Positions 32,411 to 45,200 of a DNA stretch of 64,000 bases are shown here, one piece after another; positions within the stretch are counted from its first letter, which is position 1; each line of letters opens with the position of its first letter. This DNA comes from Taxawa tesnikishii (nom. ined.). Lineage: Eukaryota; Ascomycota; Dothideomycetes; Dothideales. A program made the position numbers and the translations under genes. The stretch is taken from assembly GCA_030247885.1 (NCBI GenBank), contig JAPDRO010000004.1:1240001-1304000 (forward strand), read 5' to 3'. Under the pieces are notes generated by a model. The model was not told the DNA's origin, searched no databases, and saw only the letters and a program-made list of their open reading frames with translations.

Positions 32411-34253
32411 TCAAAGCTCATCGTGGTCGACCTTGTCGCCGTCGTCGTCAATCATGACGGTAGCAGCGGCTTCGGCGGCCTCCTTGACCTTCTCCGCGAC
32501 CTTAGCCGCGACGCCCTCCTTTGCCTTGTCGGTCGCCTTCTCGGCGGCGCTGGCACCGCTCTTGGTGGCGGCAGGGGCCTGCTTGGGCATGTCCTCGGTG
32601 TCGACATCGGCGTCCTCAAGGTCGCGCTTGGCGCTGGCGTCCTCGTTGAAGCTGCCGTTCTCTTTAATGAACTTGGCAAGGTCGTCGACGCTGCGGCTGC
32701 CGCTGTACTCGATGGGCGAGTCCTTGGCCTTGGCCGGGTACAGCTTAATGGTTGGGAAGCCTTGGATCTCGTCGGGGACGTCGTTGGCCGTCGCGTCGAC
32801 CTTGGCCACGATGACCTTGTCCGAGGACGCGAAGAGGCTTCCGAGCTCCTCGTACTTGGGCGCTAGACTGTCATGGAAATCAGCAACTAGCACGGCCTGT
32901 GAAGCACGGTTCGAACTTACGCCTTGCAGTGTCCGCACCATGGTGCGTAGAACTCGATCAGGACGTCCTTGGTCTCGTCAAGAACAATGTCGTTGTAGTT
33001 CTTGGCGACGACAACAGTGACTGGGCCATCGTTCTTTTCTGGGATAGGCTCGCTCTTGATGCTGGGGTCAATCTTGCCCGCAACAAAATCATCAACAAAC
33101 TTGCCAATCTTCTTGTGGGTGAGCTTGTTCTCGGAGAAGGGAAACTTCTGGTTCTTCTGGGTGTCCTGGATGGCGAAAGCGGGCCACTTGCCGACCTCGA
33201 GGTTGAGGTTACCAGCGTGCTGACCGAAAGCCTTGGCGTCGATGGTAGCGAAGTTGACCTTGCCCTTGTGCTTCTGTGCAACCTCCTTGAGGTCCTTGGA
33301 GATGGACTCGCGCTCCTCTGGGGTCTCAGCGAAGATGTAAGCGAGAGGAAGACCAGACTAGGGGTTCGTTAGCATGCCATGTCCACAAAGCGTCGAGTAA
33401 AACGAGGTAACTCACGGCCATGTAGCCAGAGTAAGTCTCTGGGCCAACCTCTCCGATCAATGGAGTGGACGAGGTCTTTGCGAAGGTCTCAATGGCCTCC
33501 GGGTCAAACTTCTCCTCGAACGTATTCTTGCCCTCGTCGAAGCTCTTGTACAGCACAATGGCTGGCTGCTTGACACCCTCAGCCTTAGCCAGGGCAGCGT
33601 CGCTGGTAGCTCCGAAGAGGAAGTTGTCCCTAAGCTTCGAGGCCACGGCGCCGAAGGTTTCGTTGGAAGCTTTGTCGTCCGCGGCGAAGTATCCGACCAG
33701 CACCACCTTGTCCGCAGTCTTGAAGTCCTCGAGGCTCTTGCTATCGATGTCGGAAACGGCGGGCATGCCCTGCTTGGTCATGTACGAGACAATACTGTGA
33801 GCTTCAGTTAGCCCCTGCCGCTTGTCCCGTCGCCCTCTACTGGATCATACGTACGCTGGAGCTTTCCTTTGGCCGCTGTATGGCGTAATCTGGTCTGGTC
33901 CTCTGAACACCTTCAGGGTAGGGTAACCCTCAACACCGTACTCTCTGCAGAGCTCGGCCTCCTCTGTGCAGTCCACCTTGGCAAGTGCGATGTTCTTCTC
34001 CTTCAGTGTTGTAGCAGCTTCCTCGTATTCGGGAGCAAGCGCCTTGCAGTGTCCGCACCAGGGAGCGAAGACTGGATCGAAAAGGTCAGTACTATGTCTG
34101 GAACTAGCGTGTTCCACACTCACACTCTGCGAGGACCAGGTCGTGCTCCTCAATGAAGGGCTTGAAGGTATCAGTCTTGAGGTCGTGCACGTCCGAAGCA
34201 GCAGCTGCCACGGCGGCAGCACCGAGCAGCCCGAGGGCGGCGAAGTTGCGCAT
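32411..34253 (-). CDS. PDI1: Protein disulfide isomerase, ER lumen
   Basis: Forms and shuffles disulfides in secretory proteins. Five exons: 34253-34124, 34071-33855, 33794-33416, 33357-32921 and 32867-32411, giving 539 aa in phase. A signal peptide is present ([20 protein letters not shown]). The first thioredoxin domain has [18 protein letters not shown] (CGHC about 49-52). Two redox-inactive domains follow. The second active domain has [20 protein letters not shown] (CGHC about 383-386), and this motif sits right at the exon 4/5 junction. Cis-proline motifs GYPTLKVF and GFPTIKLYP are present. The acidic/Ala-rich tail ends in HDEL, the ER retention signal. It is 30-40 residues longer than yeast-type PDI because of an Ala/Lys-rich linker before HDEL. 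Confidence 0.97.
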
Positions 34254-34760
34254 TGTAGTAGGAGTGGATCGAGTGTATAGGAGGGGTCTTGGGTATGGAA
34301 GATGTCAGTGGGAGAGACTCCAAAGTCAAGGAGCTTTTAACGGTAGAAGTAGAATGTCGAGACAGTTCAGGGTCCAGCTTGCTAATCGGGAGAATCTAAA
34401 GGACAGATAACTGTTCCCTTCCCCACACATGAACAATGAACACGGCTCGAAGCCGAGCCCAGCCCAACCAAGAGCTGAGATGAGGAGGCCTATATTTGGC
34501 CAAGTGTAACTGTGACCCACAACCACTATTACCCTTCCGAGGCAAGCATCACTTTCCTTCAGTAACCTCATCTTGCCACAGTATGAATGCGCAGCCTCTG
34601 GAACATGGTACAACCTCAGATTGATCACAAATCCAACTCCAAGACTAACCAATCCCCAGTTAAAAACCAATCAATCCAACGCCACGCTATGGTAACATCA
34701 AATGGACGCGTGTGATGGCGTGCAAACCCGAGTAAGCTGGTAAAGTGATGCCCGTCGCTG
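34254..34760. other. PDI promoter region
   Basis: This lies between the PDI start (34253) and the ATG22 stop (34761). No reading frame of interest. I looked for an unfolded-protein-response element and saw none I would call. Confidence 0.4.
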
Positions 34761-36888
34761 CTAGGTTCCGTACGCCGTTCTTACTCCATCGGGACGCTGG
34801 TCATCAGCTTCCCCAGTTACCTCTCGCTGCGACTGGACCGTAGCCTCTTGAGCCACCTTCAATCCTTCCCTCTTTCCTCTTTCCACGTTGACCAAAAACA
34901 TCAGCGGTATGGGCAATCCTATCAGCACAGCCAGGAACCAGAACGCAGGCCTTATCTCTCCCGTGGCATCGGTGATGGCTCCTACAACCGCCGGACCAAA
35001 CACACTGCTGCCTTTGTCCGTGACTGCGTAGAGTGCATAGAAAGCGGCTTCGCTCCCCTCTGGGATCAGTTCTCCAAACAGACTGCGGCAGTAGCTGCTC
35101 AATCCTCCCAATACGAAGCCGTACACGGCACCAAGCGGATACATCTCCCAAGGTTGTTGTAGGCCGAAAACGCCCGCGCGCTTGACAGCAGGTATGTAAC
35201 CCAGCAGACCGTAGATTGGAATGATCTCGAAGAGGCAGATGCAGGCAAGAATGGTCTGTGAGGGCGAGAGACCCATCATACGGGAGAGTCTTGACCACGT
35301 AAATGCCCCAATCACTCCCGAGATTGTAGCAACGACGTTAATTAGGGCTAGTGCGGCAGGTCGCATAGAGAGAGTGGTTTTCGCGAACAGGACCGCAGTG
35401 CCCGACACGGTGGCAATGGCGTCGGATATCATGAACCAGGCTGCGAGGAAGAGCATCACGTCTTTCAGGCGACGGGCCCTTGCTACGGTGCGAACGAGAT
35501 TGCGCCAAGAGAAGGTGACGTAGCCAACCCACGAGCGTTTCTCTCCATCTGTGGAAAGAGGAGGGCCAGGACGCGGTCGGAGGCAGTACGCGGCGGGTAG
35601 AGTAAAGACAAACCACCAGAGTCCAACGACGAACAGCACGAGGCGCAGAGAGAAGTCCGTCGAACCCGTGGAGACAACGATGAAGATGGAGAGGGCCTGG
35701 ACGAACACTGCTGCTAGATAGCCAATACCGATGCCGTAGGAACTGATCTTAGTGCTGAGTTGCAACTCTGGTGATGGTGCTGAGCGGGAGACCGGGTATG
35801 GTGTGGGTTCTGTAATTGGGAGAAGTGCTGCTGTAGAATTGGCAACATCGCCTTGTCCCCCGTGAGCATCCTAGAAGCTGTCAGCTTGCGCAAGTTAACC
35901 GGACAACTGTAGCTGAGCTCCTGCTGCAGAACAACAGAACCCAGTGCAAGCAACAACGGGTAAAGACAGGATGGCAGGATCTTCTCATGCGTGCGTTGCT
36001 GAGAACCTTGTCTTGTTGCACAACATGCATACACCTCCCCTCTTCGGTTGCTTCTCATAGCGCAAAAGACATAAGAAAAAGGAGCAAAGGTCATGTGGAC
36101 GAGTAGAAAGGATGCTGCGAACAACGAGCGGCTTTGCAAAATTGAGGAGCACGAACCTCTTCTTCCGCGATCATGTCCTCATCAGTAAGTGCAACGGGTT
36201 GCACGCTTGGGTGCCATCGGACGAGCAGTGGGAGAAAGGAGTTTAGCAGTACGAAACTGGCTCCGAAGCACACATTGCCTACGATTGCCCACAGCGATCC
36301 CAGGAGGTAAACCTTGCTGCTGGTCGGAAGAAACAACATGGTCGCGATCGCTCCACTGAATGCGAATGTGAGGAGTAGAGTCTTGCGATAGCGTCCATGA
36401 TCCGCGGCACCAGACATAGTGATGACAAGGAGAGCTTGAAGGAGCACTGAGATGGAGAAGGTGTACATGGCAAAGCTGGCCGTATTGATCTCCGCGCCAA
36501 GAAATGATATAACACATTGAGAAGAGCCAGGGTTGGGAGACAGCCCGGGATCTGTTGATTGGCCTGGCTGGCTCAGAGCTGGTATGCAAGGTGTTTTCCC
36601 ATCCGACTGCAGGACGCCGCGCTCCCTGGCCAGCTGTTCGAGTGTAATAGGTATGAAGGAGCCTTGACACAACGAGGATTAGGTCCTGCATTATTTGGAC
36701 TTTCCCCACATCATGGGGCAAGCAAACACAAAGAGCTTTGACTTACCCACACCACACACCACAAAAACCTCGGCGGCGAAGCCATACATATAGAAGCCAA
36801 GAAGCTCCTTGGTGCTCGTCCATCGCGTGTCTTCACCAGGATAGCGCGGCACTATCGGCGATCCTTGGCTGTCCAGTATAGGTTCCAT
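34761..36888 (-). CDS. ATG22: Vacuolar amino-acid effluxer ATG22
   Basis: Atg22 is a major-facilitator-like protein of the vacuole membrane that returns amino acids to the cytosol after autophagic breakdown. Exons 36888-36747, 36662-36157 and 35870-34761 give 585 aa with consistent phases. Signatures: [132 protein letters not shown], and [33 protein letters not shown] and [20 protein letters not shown] follow. At least ten TM helices are visible. The second intron (286 bp) is long for this window and might hide another small exon. The start is the Met of MEPILDSQG; a longer open frame upstream is not conserved. Confidence 0.93.
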
Positions 36889-38394
36889 ACTGAAGGTATC
36901 CGAAGATGAACGCTCGTCGTCAGCTTCCTGAGAATACTCATATGATGATAACGGCGGCGACGGTTTTGGGATCAGTACAGTGTCAGCATGTTCAAAAGTC
37001 CCCTGGCTTGAGACACGTGCGGCGGTTCTGGAACGCGTGGTACCATCTGACCAATCAACTGCACTCACTCCCCACGTCCAGGTTCCCGTCTTGCGGTCAT
37101 TCCTCAGCGTCGAGCGGCATGATGGCCATGTCCGCCGACGAGTCTTGAGAAGCGCAGGGACAAGAGCAGGGGGTGAAGAGGAGCTCAAGGCGCTTATCAG
37201 AAGCGATTGTTGCTCGAGGGCGTCTGCGAGGTTCGGCGCCCGGTTGTTGAGCCCGCCCGCTAGGCCATTGCAATTTAGCGACAAATGGTCGACTGACCCA
37301 AGCCTCCGTTGGCCGAGCAAGAAATTCACATGCTTCGGCAGGCGGTGAAGAAGACGGTGAAGGCAAGGCATGAATTTCCCACGACATCTATTACAACGAT
37401 GGATACTTTCAGTGGGAGCGTTGTTCTTCTATTCTTTCACTCCAGTCTCGGCCTTCGACCTTCATCACCGTAACTCAAACAAAAGCTTGGCATAATTAAC
37501 TTAGATTCCAGGGCAGGGTATGCGTTTATGCAGGCGCATGACCTGCTATACATGTAGAAACTCTGTAAATGGTCCAGGCGAAGGATGAAGGCACGAGCAA
37601 CCAGTCGGTTGCCGCATTCTCATGCACAAACGGCATGCTCCTGTCCTGCCGCACTGCATCTACCGTTGTGTATAGGGCATCGGCGCGGAAGTACAATGCA
37701 GACGCACCACGAACAACACGACATAGCGCTCATTGTTCGATGAAAACAGCCGTTTAATGCTTCACATGCCTGTAAACGTTTCTACTCCCGCGAGAAGCAC
37801 AGCAACAATAGATTCTGTTTGCTGCCGCTACGGGCAGTCTCATATGCTTAAGGTGCTACAAGAAAGGCTTAGCGCGGGACGACCGGCGACCCCAATCGGT
37901 TCGTTCCTTGTCGGTCATCGCCCTCTCACTGCCGCCCTGTCGCAACATTCCATAGGGCTGTCTTTACGTTGACTTCATACATACATACGTACAGTTGCGG
38001 TTGTTTGGTTATATGTAATCTATTCTGTTCCCCATATTCACACTTCGCGCACAACACTGCTGGAACAACCAAGACCACTTCTGCGCAGCGAAAACACTTC
38101 CTCTCGACATTCGACGTCGCATCTCAACTTCCTCAAGCATCGGTGGACAACAACCTTTGACATCCGTTTGCGCCCCGTTATCGCGACATCGTCTTCAGTA
38201 CAGCAGCCATCGATCCTCATCGATACAGTCCGCTCTATTGTTGCGCGCCGAGGACAAAGACACGGGGCGGACGAGAACACCCTGCTGGGCATACCAGAAC
38301 TCGGAAACACTGAAGCATACGGAGTGGGCGAGTGAGGATCAGCATAGCGGGAAGCACAGGCAGTAAATGGTCGCTCGAGGGGTGTAGGAGGAGC
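36889..38394. other. Divergent intergenic region between ATG22 and MED14
   Basis: About 1.5 kb, the promoters of both genes. The minus-strand frame stays open to 37371 ahead of the ATG22 start but has no homology-like features. Nothing else is coding. Confidence 0.4.
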
Positions 38395-41300
38395 ATGCCT
38401 GGACGGCTCACAATGGAGCAGCATGCAGCCTCACGTCCAGAGGCCTTGAAAAAGGAGCGCAAACAAGAGCATGGCACACCTGTTCCCACACAAATCCGGA
38501 AGGATCACCAACCGAAACTGGACGGCCTGCCAAATGGGGTTCAGAACGACGCTCAGAAGAACGGTGTTCTCACCATGAATGGCTCCCCAATAACCGACGG
38601 CAGCGACCGTCTGCCGCCGGAGTTGGAACACTACTCGGACACGTACCGGCCTATGGGTGTGTTGTTCGAGCGCATGGCGCAGCAATGCCATTTCGATTTG
38701 TTGGAAACCATAAACGCAATGGCGGAGATTGGGATTCCCCAGACAGGCCCTACTGCGAATGGAATCAGCGGCCAGGCAAATGCGCATCCGGATTCTTCAG
38801 ACGAAAGCTTGGCTAGGAAGAAGCGCCTTATGGACTTTGCTTTTTCCCAGAAGGACCGGTTCATTAAAGCGTTGGTACTCACTGACTGGGCCCGTAACAT
38901 GAAGGACATTGACAAGTTGATTGATCTGACTGTGTGGCTCCGGAAACAAGATTTTGCTGCATTGGGGGCCGTCTGGGGACTCAGCGACATGAAGCGGGCT
39001 CTGGTTCAGGCAAAGATGCCTAATCCAAACATTGAAGGTGCGCTGGAACTCTTATCGACAGGACGAGCCCCTTGGATGCCAGACCTTGGTTACATCCCAC
39101 CTAAACCCTTGACTGCACAGAAGTTGCTCAAAACACTTAAAGACATGAACTTTACATTGACTGTCCGGTTAAACCTTCACGAAGAATTGCCACGGTACTT
39201 TCACGATTACAGTATCGCGAGTGGTCGGGTCACCTTTGTTGTACCCGGCGAATTCGAAGTAGATCTATCAGTGGCAGACGAAGATCCAGAATCTCCCTTT
39301 TACTTCATTGACATCCGGTTACTGTTTTCTCCGGCGCCACCACTCCCAGATGGACCTCTCCGAGCAGGCCTAGAAGGCAAGGTCAACGAGATACTTGCCG
39401 CTGGCGGTCTTGATGCTTGCTACAACTTCCTTCATGGATTCGTCTTAACGCACAAGATCAATGTCCTCAAACGACAAGCGTACGAGATGGCGCGCAGCAA
39501 GTGGAGCGAGTGTATCCGGATCGAGCCAGTACATCGTTCTCTTGTTGTTCAGTACTGGACGGGCCAGCCCGGAGGTCCCAACTGGATTGAATTAGGCATC
39601 GCCAGCGGTACGCACAAGCGGAAAAGGAAGACGTCGGAGATTCAGTGTCGATGGTTTCGGAGAGGAAAGGAGGTATCCGATCCAGGACTGGTCTTCGAGT
39701 TCACGAACCTTTCAATGGAATCGATACTCGAGCAGGTGATCGCACGACACATAAGTGGTCGCTTGACAGTGTTCAGAGATCAAACTCTGTATCTGTCCCG
39801 CGGCAGCAGTGCCTTCTCCACAGATCTTCGCACATCTGAAGTTGATCCTGGGCAGTGCTCTCTGAGCACACGGCTCAGTTCAGCGAAGCCTGTGGTTTTG
39901 AGAATAGAAAAGGTGACAGGAAACATTGCTCTTTCCCCGCCAACTCCAGACTCTCACAAGAGCGAGACAGTATGGAACCAGGATCCTTCGAGAGACGCAG
40001 GCCCGCTTCTTTCCGATCTCCACTGCAAGACTCTTATGCGTGAAATCAGAGAGCAAGCGCACAGGATAGGATGGATCCAGCACAAGACGAGTGATCAGAA
40101 AAACATCCAGGCTCTTTTTAAGGGGGACGTTGGGTGTCGGATCCTCTTCATCAAACGAGGTTGGGGCGCCAAATGGACCATTGCAGTCACCATCAATCTG
40201 CACGGCGAGAAATGGTGGGCGGCCGAACTTGGAGATGGCCCTGGAGGTCAGATAATCCAAAACGTCTACCCATTGGAGATCAAGGGAGAGTCGATATCGC
40301 CCATCAGCCGAGACTCTCTGCTCAGAGTAGAGCAGGTAGCTGTTGGTATCATCAGCTTAGCAAGCCTCGATCGCGAGCTGCGCCAGCTTCGCGTCCCTCA
40401 CACCTTCCATCGGTCCACGAATGAGCCCACCGGTGCTGGTCCTGCATCGACCGACATTCTATCACTTTACATCAACTTCCCTCTATTAATGCACAATGGC
40501 CGCCCCAACTCCTGGAAAGAATGGGCATCGGGATATCTTCTGCTGACACATCATGGGCTTTCAAATCCAGACCCATCGCAAGACCAAGTGGCAAGGGTCA
40601 GGCACATAGTCAAGGGCACGCTTTCTCCGGCAAAGGCAGCAGACCTTGCACAAAGCATACCTGAGGGCAATCGGATCGGTGACGATGTGGCGTTCAAAAA
40701 TCTTGGCCAATTCGCCATCTTGCTACGAACCACTTTCGGTGAAGCAATGATTCCGAAACTCAAGGCGCGCCTCCTCAGTATCGATCGCGTGAGCACATAT
40801 ATCAATGTCCTTAAAGCACGCAACTATTCTTTGACCTACGTGAGCCTGTCTCGTCTGGCCTTCAAGTACCCGAGCGACGCCAACCTGATTGCGGAACTTT
40901 CATTCCCGTCTACTGACGAGAGCGGTGACGGTGTCCGCACTCGACTTACCTTTTCGACCGAAGACGGATCCGTCAACCCTCATAGCCGGATTCAGATTCC
41001 CCTACAGCAATTTCTTAATATGGCACCAAACCGTGATGTTGACCCCCAGGCCTTCGTAACCTTTGTCAGCTTGCTGTCCTTCACGCTGCCGTTGCTCCGC
41101 GCTTTCGATCGCATGACGAGCATTGACCAGTCCTCAGTCAGCGTAACAGTACATCCCCATTCTGCCTCGTCTTACAAAATACTGTACCGCAGTCCCCTAC
41201 CGCGCGTTCAGTTCCTGGTTCAAGCACGCGAAAAGAACGGCAAGTACTCGTGGCACATCCAAGACGTCGGAGCCACGCAGCAGGACCGGGATCCAGGACT

Positions 41301-41547
41301 TTCAGCTGCGCTCAGCGAGATCTGGAGAGGCCAAGGACGCAATTGGATAGGCTTGAAGACTGGCGCCGTGGCGTGTCTTGGGGAGATTGAGGAATTGTTA
41401 GGCAAGGTGGACGAAGTGGTCAGGAGGTTTAGGGAGAACCTGCCGCCGCTCCACCGCTCCAACAGACAGGACCGGAGGTTGTCGTGCTGGATTAGATGTT
41501 CAAAACAGGCAGGGTTCTTATTCCACAGCGGAGAACGGGCGTTCTAA
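38395..41547 (+). CDS. MED14: Mediator complex subunit 14
   Basis: Med14/Rgr1 is the backbone subunit linking head, middle and tail of Mediator, the coactivator of RNA polymerase II. No introns; about 1,050 aa. The N-terminal conserved block is plain: LPPELEHYSDTYRPMGVLFE, RMAQQCHFDLLETINAMAEI, KKRLMDFAFSQKDRFIKALV, LTDWARNMKDIDKLIDLTVW, LRKQDFAALGAVWGLSDMKR, PNPNIEGALELLSTGRAPWM, PDLGYIPPKPLTAQKLLKTL and KDMNFTLTVRLNLHEELP. Later the repeat-fold regions continue (YFIDIRLLFSPAPPLPDGPL, ACYNFLHGFVLTHKINVLKR). The start is uncertain between 38395 and 38413. The last about 30 residues look unlike coding. One extra base near 41448 would instead end the protein APPLQQTGPEVVVLD at 41495, which I think more likely. 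Confidence 0.93.
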   Translation: MPGRLTMEQHAASRPEALKKERKQEHGTPVPTQIRKDHQPKLDGLPNGVQNDAQKNGVLTMNGSPITDGSDRLPPELEHYSDTYRPMGVLFERMAQQCHFDLLETINAMAEIGIPQTGPTANGISGQANAHPDSSDESLARKKRLMDFAFSQKDRFIKALVLTDWARNMKDIDKLIDLTVWLRKQDFAALGAVWGLSDMKRALVQAKMPNPNIEGALELLSTGRAPWMPDLGYIPPKPLTAQKLLKTLKDMNFTLTVRLNLHEELPRYFHDYSIASGRVTFVVPGEFEVDLSVADEDPESPFYFIDIRLLFSPAPPLPDGPLRAGLEGKVNEILAAGGLDACYNFLHGFVLTHKINVLKRQAYEMARSKWSECIRIEPVHRSLVVQYWTGQPGGPNWIELGIASGTHKRKRKTSEIQCRWFRRGKEVSDPGLVFEFTNLSMESILEQVIARHISGRLTVFRDQTLYLSRGSSAFSTDLRTSEVDPGQCSLSTRLSSAKPVVLRIEKVTGNIALSPPTPDSHKSETVWNQDPSRDAGPLLSDLHCKTLMREIREQAHRIGWIQHKTSDQKNIQALFKGDVGCRILFIKRGWGAKWTIAVTINLHGEKWWAAELGDGPGGQIIQNVYPLEIKGESISPISRDSLLRVEQVAVGIISLASLDRELRQLRVPHTFHRSTNEPTGAGPASTDILSLYINFPLLMHNGRPNSWKEWASGYLLLTHHGLSNPDPSQDQVARVRHIVKGTLSPAKAADLAQSIPEGNRIGDDVAFKNLGQFAILLRTTFGEAMIPKLKARLLSIDRVSTYINVLKARNYSLTYVSLSRLAFKYPSDANLIAELSFPSTDESGDGVRTRLTFSTEDGSVNPHSRIQIPLQQFLNMAPNRDVDPQAFVTFVSLLSFTLPLLRAFDRMTSIDQSSVSVTVHPHSASSYKILYRSPLPRVQFLVQAREKNGKYSWHIQDVGATQQDRDPGLSAALSEIWRGQGRNWIGLKTGAVACLGEIEELLGKVDEVVRRFRENLPPLHRSNRQDRRLSCWIRCSKQAGFLFHSGERAF

Positions 41548-42255
41548 CGGAGGGAATGGCTGAATGGGTGAAGCCGGCTAGCGAAGGCGCAGGCGGAATC
41601 GTACTCTCTGATGGTCTTTGTTCTTTTTTTCCATCTTCTGTTTTCGTCTTCTCTTGTGACACAGATTGCTTTGGCGGTGAAGCCGTCTTTTTCTGTGTAC
41701 TCATACCTTGGGGTGGCTTTTATCCCTTATCAAACAACGAGAATGAGACGCGACAGCCTACATCTACAGTCAGGACAACGTCCCACGTGTTACGTACCGA
41801 AATTACCGAGAGGCATGCCTACCAGATGTGGTTAGAGTACGGCGCGGTTGAAACTCTGGTCGAGCGGATACAGTGAGTTGTGGGGAAGCGTGAGATCGCG
41901 TCGTAACTTGGCGTGTTTTAGTTTTGGGGAATGCTGCCAAGCGCCGAGGGAAAGGGACGGGAAGACGGCGAGGGAGGAGCGCGGCCAGCGAGGTACTGGC
42001 GCACCTGGCAGCTGCTGTGTCTTGTCGCTGACTACTGCAAGACATGTTCTTTATCTTTTGACACTAAAATCAGTAACGCAAACCTGACTCTCCTGGCGAG
42101 ACAACCAAACAACAGCATACTACGACGTATTCCTCCTGCCTGCTTCACTTGCTGTACCCAAGGACTAACAGTTGTCGGAGCCCTACCACCACCGTTCCAC
42201 GGTCACGCGAGCCCGTTGTAAACCTTCCGCATGCTTGGCTGAATAGATTGTCAGT
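41548..42255. other. Gap between MED14 and the mannosidase
   Basis: 3' flank of MED14, then the GH47 promoter. No gene is visible. Confidence 0.4.
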
Positions 42256-45200
42256 ATGCTCCGCTACAGGAGATACAGGGTGTTTCTCGTCTTTGCCATT
42301 ATCGCCATATTCGGCATCTACCAGTTCGGGCGCGGCAGAACATGGGAGATCCCTTCAGCTATCGGAGCCGGTTCTCTGAAGCAATACGGTCTCGGTCCCT
42401 TGCCTACCACATCAATCCCTCGAGCAGCGCCTGAACCTGCAAAAGAAACCGTCAAGGTCGATGAGAAGTTGGTATCGAATACGGTCAAGGAGCAACCGCT
42501 TGTGGTTCCAGCACCTATCGCTCAAGAGGCGGACACGGTCGTGCAGAGCTCGAAGCAAGCAGCCAAGGCGTCGACAAGCAGCAAGGCTGCTGGGGTATCA
42601 GAACAGACCGATGGCAATAAGCAGAATGCTGTGTATGAGCACCACACAGGGTCTCAGGTGCCATACGACGACGCTGAGGTGCTGGATGTCGGAGCCGGTA
42701 GGCTGGAAGTCACGTCTAGGCCCGCGCTGTCTGTCATTCATTGGACGAAATTGCCGGAGCATTTCCCAGTGACTTCTACCATACCCCTTCCAACTGGAAG
42801 CCCCAAGCCCATTCCGCGCATTCAGTACAAGTTCGGGCCGGAGACAGCAGATGGAAAGAGAGAACGGATACCAAAGCAAAAGGCAATCAGGGATGCTGCA
42901 ATTCACGCATGGAAAGGCTACAAAGACCATGCTTGGATGTCTGATGAGGTTTCTCCGGTCTCTGGAGGGAAGCGCAACCCATTCTGCGGGTGGGCTGCGT
43001 CCCTTGTCGACGCGCTGGACACGTTGTGGATCATGGACCTCAAGGAGGAATTCGAGGAAGCAACGCAGGCTGTTGCGAAGATCGATTTCACCACGAGTCC
43101 TCGCAAAGATATCCCCCTTTTCGAAACCACAATCCGCTATCTTGGAGGACTGCTGGCCGCTTACGATTTGAGTGGTGGCAAGTACAGGATACTGCTCGAC
43201 AAGGCGGTAGAGCTGGCAGAAATCCTGATGGGCGCATTCGACACTCCCAACCGCATGCCAATGACGTACTACCATTGGCTGCCGACGTTCGCCTCGCAGC
43301 CTCATCGCGCTACGACACGCGTCGTGCTCGCCGAGATTGGCAGTTTGAGCGTCGAATTCACACGCCTCGCGCAGCTGACTAAAGAGCCAAAATACTATGA
43401 CGCTATCGCTCGGATCACGGATGCGTTCGAAGAATGGCAGGACCGCGAGGTCAACGGAACGCTTGTGCCTGGCATGTGGCCCATCTACCTCGATGCATCT
43501 GGGTGCGAGAAACCTGCGCAAATCCAAACAAGCCATTCCATGTCAAAGGGTCCTATGCCGCCCCTCTGATGGGCCCGCCTTCTTTGGTGGGTGATGGCAT
43601 TCCATCTGTGGCTGGAGAAGCCGTTCGGAACGAGCGCAAGAAGCCGGCTCCTGGAAAGGCGACAACCGACAAGCAAGCAGTGACTGACCTATCGTCATCT
43701 AAGGAAGATGCTTACGACGAGCCACTGCATCTGGGTCGAGCAGGAAAGCAAAGATCGCTCACTGGGGCGATCCGCTCGATGAGGGTGCGCTCGATGACAA
43801 GGCACAACGCGAGAGCTTACTCCACGGAGCTAGACCCGATTCGTCGTTCAAGAAAGATGCTTATGATGAGCCACTACAGCTGGGTCGAGCAGGAAAGCAA
43901 AAATCGCGCACTGGGGCGATCCGCTTGATGAGGGTGCGCTCGATGACAAGTCACAACGCGAGAGCTTACTCCATGGAGCCGAACCAGATTCAACAAACCG
44001 CAAGCGGCAACTCGGTGGACTATCGGATGAGACGTCGGAAGAGGAGATTCAACAAGAAGTGAAAGACAAAGCCGCTGAACTCGCGAAAAGCAAAGATGCA
44101 GCCGTCACGGCCGCCTCGAAAGGGAACGAGGAGGTCTGCATACCTCGTGGTCTCGATTCCCCTACCACGTACGGATCTGAAAAGTTCACGCTTGGCGCTA
44201 TGAGTGACTCCATGTACGAGTACCTTCCAAAGCAGTACCTCCTCCTGGGCGGCCTCGAGGAGAAGTACCGTACAATGTACGAAAAGTCGATCAAGGCGGC
44301 GACAGAGTACCTTCTGTACCGTCCCATGACACCTGACAACCTCGACATACTCATGTCCGGCGAGTGGCGGGCTTACCATGAACCAGAGTCGGACGGCAGC
44401 ACGGGCAGCTTGGTCGCAGAGGGCGCGCACCTAACCTGCTTTGCAGGCGGCATGTACGCCATGGGCGCAAAGATCTTCGACCGCAAAGGCGATCTCGAGA
44501 TCGGTGCCAAGTTGACCGAGGGCTGCGTCTGGGCGTACAACTCCACCACGACGGGCATCATGCCCGAAACGTTCCTCGCTCTCCCTTGCGACGAAATCAG
44601 GGACTGCAAGTGGAACGAAACAAAGTACTGGGACGCACTCGACCCCTTTGCCGCCACGCGCACCAAAGTACCCGACTTAAAGCTCACTCCCGCGGCGCAT
44701 GCGCAGGGCCCCGCAAAGACCGCAAAGGCGGTATCGGATGAGTACCTGCAGGTTTCGAAAGAACATGTCGATGTCCTGGATGCGGATACAGCAAAAGCCG
44801 TCCTTTCCGGGGGCGCACTTGGCTCGCACAAGAAGAGACAGATCGATAGCGAGCCGGCCGAACGCCCACTCGAGGCCGGTTCACCCGTGCAAGACTCTGC
44901 CGACCCGGCGACGCGCGCAACTCCCATCGCAGCACCCACCTACAAGCAACCGACGCCGATGCCGCATGAGGAGTATGTTCAGAAAAAGATCCAGGACGAG
45001 CGGTTGCCGCCCGGCTTTGTCAAGATCACGAGCAAGAAGTACATTCTTCGGTAAGCGGCGCCAAACCCCCCTCCCTTTCTTCCTAATCCGGGTACGAGTG
45101 AAAGAGAGCAGCAAAACGTAAGGGGATGTGACTAACAACACTCGCGCAGACCCGAAGCCATCGAATCAGTCTTCTACATGTGGCGCATCACCGGCAACCC

